Positions 57,880-64,000 of a stretch of DNA of 64,000 nucleotides are shown here, one piece after another. Under the pieces are notes generated by a model. It made no database searches. It was not told the origin of the DNA and saw only the letters and a program-made list of their open reading frames with translations. The DNA is from Undaria pinnatifida (taxonomy: Eukaryota > Sar > Phaeophyceae > Laminariales > Alariaceae). Every line of letters begins with the position of its first letter. Position 1 is the stretch's first letter. The position numbers and the translations under genes were made by a program. The DNA lies in NCBI GenBank assembly GCA_012845835.1, contig JABAKD010000004.1:7173765-7237764 (forward strand), written 5' to 3'.

Positions 57880-58850
57880 AGACCAAGATTTGACCCTTGA
57901 CTAACCGCCCCGAACACTAGATAGGTCTTGACCGACCGCTCCAGACACTGCAACTAGTATAGCAAGGACAAGAGAGGCCTTGACTGACCGCCCCGAACAC
58001 TGAAATTAGTATTGTAAGGACGAAAGAGGCCTTACTTGACCGCCCGAACACTAAAACTAGCATAATGAGGACAAGAGAGGCCTTGACTGACCGCCCCCGT
58101 ACACACTGAAGCTATTAGAGTAAGGACGATAGAGGACTTGACTGACCGTCCCGAACACTAAAACTAGTATGGTAAGGAGAAGCTCTGACTGACCGGCCCT
58201 AACACTAAAACCAGTATAGTAAGGAGAAGCTTTGACTGACCGCCCCGACCACTAAAACTAGTATAGTAAGGGGAAGCTTTGACTGACCGTTCCGAACACA
58301 AGAACTAGAAATAGTAAGGGGAAGCTTGGACTGACCGTTTCGAACACAAAAACTAGTATACTGGTAGTAAGGAGCAGCTGTGACTGACCGTCCCGAACAC
58401 AAAAACTAGTATAGGAAGGAGAAGCTTTGACCGCCCCGGACACAAAAACTTGTAGAGTAAATACAAACGAGGCCTTGACTGACCGCCACCCTGTACTAAA
58501 GCTATCAATAGCATGTTCGAGGCCGAAACAAGGCTTTTGATGAACCGCCGCGAACAAAAAAACTAGCATAGTAAATACAAAAGAGGCTTTTTATGGACCG
58601 CCCCCTATACCAACGCCGGCATATTGAGGCCCAAAATATCAATTAGCTGACCGCCCGCCTGTCCACACTGAAACTCGAACAATAAGGCCAAAAACAATAG
58701 GCTTTTCAGTAACCGCTCATTTCTACACTAAAACTCGCACAATAAGGCCAAAGGAAGCCTCAAGTGACCGCTCCCTCTACACTAACACTAGTATAATACT
58801 GCCGAAAGAGGCCGTGACTGGCCGTCTTTCTACACCAAAACTAGCACTAA
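57880..58850 (-). repeat. 60-bp satellite next to the GT2 3' end
   Basis: About 16 units of roughly 60 bp sharing GACTGACCGCCCCGAACACT, AAAACTAGTATAGTAAGG and a variable AGAAGCTTT or AGAGGCCTT part. Central units are most alike and edge units most diverged, as in arrays that turn over in the middle. The array ends about 40 bp from the stop codon of the GT2 gene, so it may fall in its 3' UTR or terminator region. A single diverged unit lies near 33685-33740. Confidence 0.9.
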
Positions 58851-58891
58851 AAAAATGGTTTCTAGTTTATTTGCTACCAGGTACGAGGTAC

Positions 58892-59031
58892 CTAGTAGTA
58901 ACCGCGTGTGAGCACGGGGTTCAGGAGGAAAGGCCCGAGGAAATGCGTGGTTATGTAGAAAGTCAGAGGAAAGGACAGCCGCTGGTCTGACCACTCCTGG
59001 CCCGTCCAAATCATGCCGAATACGAAAATAC
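58892..59031 (-). CDS. GT2 gene, last exon
   Basis: The acceptor GCGTTGCAG precedes (G)IFVFGMIWTGQEWSDQ ... FYITTHFLGPFLLNPVLT and a stop TAG at 58892. It encodes the final two predicted membrane helices. The first two bases complete the glycine codon from the previous exon. Confidence 0.8.
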
Positions 59032-62000
59032 CTGCAACGCACGATAAGGCGATGCAGGGAGAGGGAAAAAGGGATGCGGGGGGGGGGGGGGGTTACTCAT
59101 TTGTTGCTTGCCTTGGTCATTTGACCATTGACCACACACCCCTTTGAAGACGGAGCGCCGTTCCTGCTCCTTATAGAGACACCTCCAACAGTTGGTCGCT
59201 CAGTATGTTTCTTCCATACATGACATAGCGCGCGGGGGGGTACTAACTTGTTGCTTGCCTTAGTCGTTTGGCCATTGACCACGCATCCGTTTCGAGCCAT
59301 TTCGAGACATAAGGAGGGGGGGGGGGGGTAACCAGGGCTAGGGGGGGGGGGGTAGTGTCAGGGTGTAGGCGGTAGGAAATTGGCAGGGTGGGGGGTTGAG
59401 GGGGGGGGGGTGATGTACATTCCTCGAGAATGCGTCAGAGCGCCGTGGCCGAGTGAGTATCGACCCTAACATTGTCGAAGTCACAGCTGGCGTTGTTAAA
59501 TGATGATATAAAATACTCTCCGCCCTCATCTCCCCTTGAGTATACGATGACGGAGTATACCCACGCTTCAGGGTAGTGCCGCCGACCAACCCCTCACCCC
59601 CCCCCTGGGTGCTCCTCCAAAAAAAATACCAGGTATAATATATGCAAACGAAAGACCCATTATTCTCACCTAGCAAGACCGTGAGGGTAATGTACATCCC
59701 GCGATAACGCCTCAAAGTGCCTCGGAACTCCACCCAAAAAGACGTTCGCGTGCTCTCCTTAGCCGTGGCGCCCCACACGATGTCCAGATCCCAGAAGTAA
59801 CACCAGCAGGCCGTGGTGATGTGCCAGAGGATGTGGGACCAGAACATCGTCATGGCGGGCGCGTTGCGGAGCTCTATCCAGTATGCCTTCGGCGCACACA
59901 GAACACGAGAAATAAACCACAAGTTTTCGGGCAAAGAAAAACAACGGAAAGCACGGCATGAAAAACAAGAAACACGGAAATACTTCGGAGTATGGTGACA
60001 AAAGACCGCACCAGATATATGCACATAAGCATCACGGTCAACTACTATAATGTAAGACAGCGACAAAGGTACTATTACTACTCCATGAAAGGGTTGGAGT
60101 TGTGCCAGAGCATGTCGACATCGTCGTGGCGGGAGCGTTTCGCAGCTCTTTGGAGTATGTCTGGGGTACAGACGCGAAATACACTGGAACACAGTACGCG
60201 AACACGAACATGTTGGAGACTCCCCTTTGAAAAATAAAAGGCAAGGGGTTGGGCGGGTGGGTGGGCGAGCGGGCGGGCGCGGTGCGACGGGCTGTCCAGC
60301 ATGCTTAGGTATATGTACCAGTACACCAAGAGACACAACAAACATGGCAACGAATCGAACGGATCACGAGAAATACACACACCATGTCACGCCAACAAGC
60401 CACCCCTTCCTCCCCAATAAAAAACAACAACAAAAAACAACGAAAACAAAACACTTGGGCATTTCAAACCTCACAAAAGTGGCATAATTAGGGGGCAAAA
60501 ATATAGTTGCCCTGTTTTCGTTGGTGTTTTAACATCCAGGAAAATGTTCAAACAATTGGGAGGGGGGGAGGGGAATTATAAAGGATCCGTAAGGCGATCA
60601 TCAACACAGATACAGTGATTTTCAGGGGTCAGGTCAAACCTCGCGGGTCGGGTCGAGTCGAGTCGGGTCGGATCGGGTCGGGTCAGGTCGGATCGGATCG
60701 GATCGGGTCGGGTCGGGTCGGGTCGGGTCGGGTCGGGTCGGGTCGGGTCGGGTCGGGTCGGGTCGGGTCGGGTCGGGTCGGGTCGGGTCGGGTCCGGTCG
60801 GGTCGGGTCGGGTCAACAACCGACCCGGCCCAAAATACTTGAAAACCTCCCGACCAGACCAGACCCGACCCGACCTGTGAGATTTCGAACATCTCTTGCA
60901 TTGATCCGACTCGACCCGCGAGGTTTAAGGAACCTCATGACCGGACCCCCGGGTCAGACAAATGACCCGTGAAACGCATACACCCAAAACACTGAGCCCT
61001 CTCGGGGGGGCCATGTACAGCGACAAAAAAGTACAACCACGTTCTCATCAAGGTGGCCAGCGTGCACACACGGCAGCAGCGCAAACTATGCTTGCGTGCC
61101 TTTGTGCCTTCTACAGGCCCTTGCATTCGTGTTCGACCGCAAAAATCTTCCGTCATCTAATCTGCTAGCACCCGGGTTGCTTCGTGCGAAAGGATGCTGC
61201 TGCAATCGTCAGTTTTCCTCGCCATATTTTTCCCTCTGACGCCCCAAAAAAGTTTGTTTTTAACCCTTTCACTACTGGATATTCTTTTTTTTTTAAACAA
61301 TTTTACTCAAAGTTAGTATACCGTGGGTTTTTTGGGCTCTATAAAGGGCTTCAACAAAAGAGGCAAAAAAGGCAAGGGCACCTGGAAAATGGTGACATCC
61401 CCCGCGAAGCCCATCCGGTAGCGGATCGTCCCCGCCCCGAAAATGCCGATTACCCCGAACACGAAAACAACCGTGATGAACACGTCGTAGGTGTTGGTGA
61501 TGTCCTCCTGTCGCCGCCCAAAAAGAGAGAAAAGAGAGAGAAAAAAAGTGAGATTCCAGAGAGCAGCTGTGCCTCAAGTTTGCAATATAAATCCCCTGGC
61601 TGAGAGGGAAGACGTACACACTACTAGGCACTAGCAAGTCTATAGATGATACTCAAGTTCTTGGTAAGCTGGGCACAAATGTTTCATTTTCTTTTCCTTG
61701 CCCATCCCCTCTATCGTCTTCGCGCTTTTCCTTGCTCCTTCTCCCTCCCTAGACGTAACTCAAATCCGGGGTCACTAAGGAGGCTCTTCCCCTCCCCCCC
61801 TCCCCACTACGGTACGCGCCTTCATTTTCTATCGTGAGAATATTCCACTTATTTCTTCCCTCTTCGACTCGCATCGAATTTCGCAAAATCAACTAATGTC
61901 ATACCAGGTATCATATAATACCATTAATATATATATATATATATATATATTTGGGAACCCCAGAGGGAAAAACGAACGAAAAAAAAACGTCCTTTCCTCG

Positions 62001-63667
62001 ATTAACACAGAAATCACAACGCTCCGATTTATCTTCTTCGTTTTGACGTTTCTACTAGTAGGGGTGTGGCTCCGTTTCCTATTTTCTGTCTGCTCTGCAG
62101 AGGCATACATGTACAAAAAAAAAAAGAAATCGCAAAACAAGAACGACCTTTCAGGGGTTGTGGCTTAACCCCTTTAGCGCCCCCAAACCCCTCCCTATAC
62201 TAATTCCAGGTAATTTTCCCCCAAAAACGGGTTTCCAGTTGTAGGGGCGTTAAGGAGCTCTGTTATTCAGAACACATTCTCGCCAACGAAGTGCTGCTAC
62301 CTCTGTCCTGGCACATGTCTCACAAGAAAAAGTACAAACAAAAACAATGTACGCGATAGGAGAGGGGGAAACATGAAAAACAAAAAACTTGCCTGCAACA
62401 CCCCGTAAAACATTCGCAGAACGATATACGAGCAAATGCCCACGACAGAATAAGCCATGGCCAGGTAGGTGCCGAGGTACCCAGCCATCTGCAGCTTCGA
62501 CGGCCAGGGGATACACCTAGCCCCAAGGTAACTCCAGAAGAGGGACGTGATAGGTCCTCGGCAGGGCCAGTGCTGAGAGGGGGGAGGAATGAGATGGTGG
62601 TGGAGGCGGTGGCGGTGAGGGGGTATCAGAGGCATATACACGGAACAGGGGGGAGAGACATTGATGCGAAGACTGGTTGGGGGCTGGTGAGGGGGGGGAA
62701 AGGGGGGGGGGGGGGGGATAATTCATTTGTTGCTTGCCTTAGTCATTTGACCATAGACCAAGCATCCCTTTCGACACGGAGAAACGTTTTTACTCTCAAT
62801 AGACATCTCCAACATTTGGGCGCTCAGAAAGTTTCTTCCATACAGCAAATACCCGTGGAACGTTTTGCTCATCTTATCTTCCGGAGAGGGGGAGGGGGGA
62901 AGGGGAGGGGGAGTAGGAGGCACATAGTTACGAACAGAGAGATTTCACATCCGCTATTCTCGCAACGCAAAACAATATGGGTGCACCCCTGGCGTAGCAC
63001 GAGTCCCCCTCTCCAAAAAAAAAGCAGCACAATAACAGCAACACATTATTGTGCACTTGGCACGCGTGACCACATCACAATCACCGAATTCTTGATATTT
63101 CTTTACGCGGGGTGTCCCAACAAGGCGCTTTGTACACCAGGGACCCCCCAAAAAGGCGGTCTGAGTAATGCGGTATCCCTCTATAAGGCGGTCTGAGTAA
63201 GGCGGTATCCCTCTATAAGGCGGTCTGAGTAGGGCGTTATCCCTCGATAAGGCGTTTTGAGTAAGGCGGTATCCCTCTATAAGGCGGTCTGAGTAAGGCG
63301 ATATGCCGATACAAGGCGATCTGAGTAATGCGGTATCCCTCTATAAGGCGGTCTGAGTAAGGCGGTATCCCAACATAAGGCGGTCAAAATCGCTTGGTGC
63401 GACTGGGGAAATCCACCAAAGTACTCACAACCTGGAACGAAATAAGGCGGCTTCCTTCTATAAGGCGGTCATATTGCTCTGGCACGCCACCGCCTCAATG
63501 GGGGACGGGCCCCTACTGTACGGTCACCCCCCACCTTGAACTTGTTGAGAAGCATCTCGCACGCCCCGTAGGCGTACTTCCTTAGGCGGATGACCTCATC
63601 CACGCAGGTAAGGCTCACGCCCTCTTGGAAACCCGGGCCGGTGTACGTAGCGTAACGCCCGATAAAC
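58892..63667 (-). CDS. GT2-family membrane glycosyltransferase, C-terminal 264 residues (gene continues past right edge)
   Basis: Five exons (63535-63667, 62393-62572, 61382-61507, 59670-59886, 58892-59031) join in phase to a stop. The sequence has the C-terminal hallmarks of a multi-membrane-span GT2 family best known from fungi: FxEGVSLT ... DE..R..KYAYG (first exon), a WP..RGP ... IPWPSKLQMAGYLGTYLAM segment, RYRMG, and VWGATAKE with an RYR motif before the last helices, ending FLLNPVLTRGYY. Such enzymes polymerise or transfer sugars at a membrane from nucleotide sugars; donor and product are unknown. The catalytic GT-A domain should lie upstream, outside the window. Confidence 0.8.
59409..59450 (-). 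pseudogene. Copy of the 3' end of GT2 exon 4
   Basis: In the minus sense, GGCGCTCTGACGCATTCTCG followed by AGGAATGTACATCACC parallels GGCACTTTGAGGCGTTATCG ... GGGATGTACATTACC of the exon (about 73% over 41 bp by eye). It then runs into a poly-C tract where the donor would be. Confidence 0.6.
59670..59886 (-). CDS. GT2 gene, exon 4 of the visible part
   Basis: The acceptor GTGTGCGCCGAAG and the donor CTAG/GTGAGA, phase 1, enclose AYWIELRNAPAMTMFWSHIL, a membrane helix, and VWGATAKES, the most conserved motif of this GT2 subfamily. Truncated copies of its 5' end (60095-60160) and 3' end (59409-59450) flank it. Confidence 0.85.
60095..60160 (-). pseudogene. Copy of the 5' end of GT2 exon 4
   Basis: In the minus sense, a CTGTACCCCAG acceptor is followed by ACATACTCCAAAGAGCTGCG and AAACGCTCCCGCCACGACGA, encoding TYSKELRNAPATTM in place of AYWIELRNAPAMTM. 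Similarity stops after about 65 bp. It lies 274 bp upstream of the exon. Confidence 0.8.
60640..60960 (+). repeat. GGGTC pentanucleotide array
   Basis: About 190 bp of nearly perfect GGGTC (60648-60835) with GACCC-containing edges. The reverse-strand frame is RPDPT repeated. It lies in GT2 intron 3, if intron 1 is the one after 63535-63667. Confidence 0.95.
61382..61507 (-). CDS. GT2 gene, exon 3 of the visible part
   Basis: The acceptor GGCGGCGACAG and donor CAG/GTGCCC enclose 42 codons in phase 0: EDITNTYDVFITVVFVFGVI, a membrane helix, then GTIRYRMGFAGDVTIFQ. The RYR(I/M)G motif recurs in this GT2 group. Confidence 0.85.
62169..62249 (-). mobile_element. TTAA MITE in GT2 intron 2
   Basis: Flanked by TTAA at 62165-62168 and 62250-62253; ends CCCCTTTAGCGCCCCC and GTAGGGGCG. 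The sequence to its right (AAGGAGCTCTGTTATTCAGA) is a piece of a GACGCGTGCTACGA-type TIR element, a second case of nesting. Confidence 0.85.
62393..62572 (-). CDS. GT2 gene, exon 2 of the visible part
   Basis: The acceptor CCTCTCAG and a donor CAG/GCAAGT enclose 60 codons in phase 0. HWPCRGPITSLFWSYL and IPWPSKLQMAGYLGTYLAM match the conserved W..RGP..P ... IPW.SK segment after the KYAYG motif. GCAAGT is a textbook GC donor. Confidence 0.85.
63110..63475 (+). repeat. 32-bp minisatellite in GT2 intron 1
   Basis: Ten or so units of TATAAGGCGGTCTGAGTAAG plus GCGGTATCCCTC, the inner ones nearly identical, with a few edge variants. Located between the first and second visible GT2 exons. Confidence 0.95.
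63535..63667 (-). CDS. GT2 gene, first visible exon
   Basis: The acceptor CCCTCTTTTGTCAG and donor AAG/GTGGGG enclose FIGRYATYTGPGFQEGVSLT and VIRLRKYAYGACEMLLN. The EGVSLT ... DE ... KYAYG string follows the acceptor-binding region of GT2 enzymes of this group. The first base completes a codon from an exon beyond 64000. Confidence 0.85.
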
Positions 63668-63805
63668 CTGACAAAAGAGGGGGGGAAAAACAAGAACAAA
63701 CAAGAATAAACCACCGCAAAAGCAAACCGATCCATAAGACCAGGACAAAACACAAACATAGCAGCGTACACAACACAACGAAGACACAAAAACGAGAAAC
63801 ACACC

Positions 63806-63867
63806 AGGCACGGCTCGTGCTCTCCAGGAAACCCGGTGCTGTGTATGGAGCGTATTGTTCGATAACC
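63806..63867 (-). pseudogene. Copy of the 5' end of the first visible GT2 exon
   Basis: In the minus sense, TCTATTTCTCAG is followed by a frame VIEQYAPYTAPGFLE that parallels FIGRYATYTGPGFQE; about 46 of 62 bases agree, including the acceptor. It lies exactly 200 bp upstream of the true exon start and lacks the KYAYG half. Confidence 0.8.
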
Positions 63868-64000
63868 CTGAGAAATAGAAGAACATCGTGACAGGAAACA
63901 CATAAGCAACACATGGACACAGCGACTCAAAAACAAAACCGCCAACAAACAGCGGCGGCAGCAGCAGCAGCAACAACTACCACATCACCATCACCACTAT

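Larger units (their letters stand above)
45077..58850. other. Repeat-filled interval without recognised gene
   Basis: Between the gankyrin and GT2 genes I recognise no conserved protein. The open frames are in or near repeats or are unassigned, for example 53763-54353 and the opposing pair at 55927-56458. A splice-like start before ITYSQQEFFGLLQLL (about 55824) is the only hint of an unknown exon. The repeats are listed separately. Confidence 0.5.

Noticed and set aside
59338-60345. 335-codon minus-strand ORF as one gene
   Set aside because: Only 59670-59886 is homologous to GT2 enzymes; the rest is intron that happens to be open, including the exon copy in a different frame.
63110-63475. 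Mutually exclusive exon array in GT2 intron 1
   Set aside because: The 32-bp period is not a multiple of three and carries no splice sites or homology to the exons; it is a plain minisatellite.

Overview
This window is nuclear DNA of an intron-rich, repeat-dense eukaryote. A brown alga (Ectocarpus-like stramenopile) is my best guess, from the exon texture, GC level, long introns and gene repertoire; this is inference, not proof. There are no operons, ribosome binding sites, CRISPR arrays or rRNA genes. Most open frames are by-products of microsatellites, poly-G tracts and transposon remnants.

I can support three multi-exon genes by joining exons at splice sites with consistent phase. (1) A peroxisomal-type solute carrier of the SLC25A17/PMP34 family lies on the minus strand, start codon at 33967 and proposed stop at 23699, with about seven exons encoding about 360 residues. 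(2) A gankyrin/Nas6 (PSMD10) ortholog, an ankyrin-repeat chaperone of 26S proteasome assembly, lies on the plus strand at 34315-45076, with seven exons encoding 228 residues. These two genes are divergent, with start codons 347 bp apart, so they probably share a bidirectional promoter. (3) The 3' part of a GT2-family membrane glycosyltransferase lies on the minus strand at 58892-63667: five exons, the last 264 residues; its 5' exons lie beyond the right edge.

The rest falls into blocks. 1-23.7 kb has no recognised gene; it holds a roughly 0.9 kb palindrome, a cluster of terminal-inverted-repeat elements at 16-23.5 kb and many pentanucleotide and trinucleotide arrays. 26-33 kb is carrier introns filled with poly-G, AAT arrays and transposon copies. 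34.4-40.1 kb is the giant first intron of the gankyrin gene, with two tandem relics of a protein kinase segment. 45.1-58.9 kb has no recognised gene and holds transposon families, a TTAA-element array, a GATG array, a CCAAT-motif array and a 60-bp satellite.

The most unusual signal is that several exons of the carrier and GT2 genes are accompanied, in the adjoining intron, by one to three truncated copies of their own exon boundary (splice site plus exon end), often spaced about 140-200 bp apart. Copies of a 5' exon end lie upstream and copies of a 3' exon end lie downstream, as expected if these introns grew by tandem duplication across exon-intron junctions. Two introns also appear to use GC donors.
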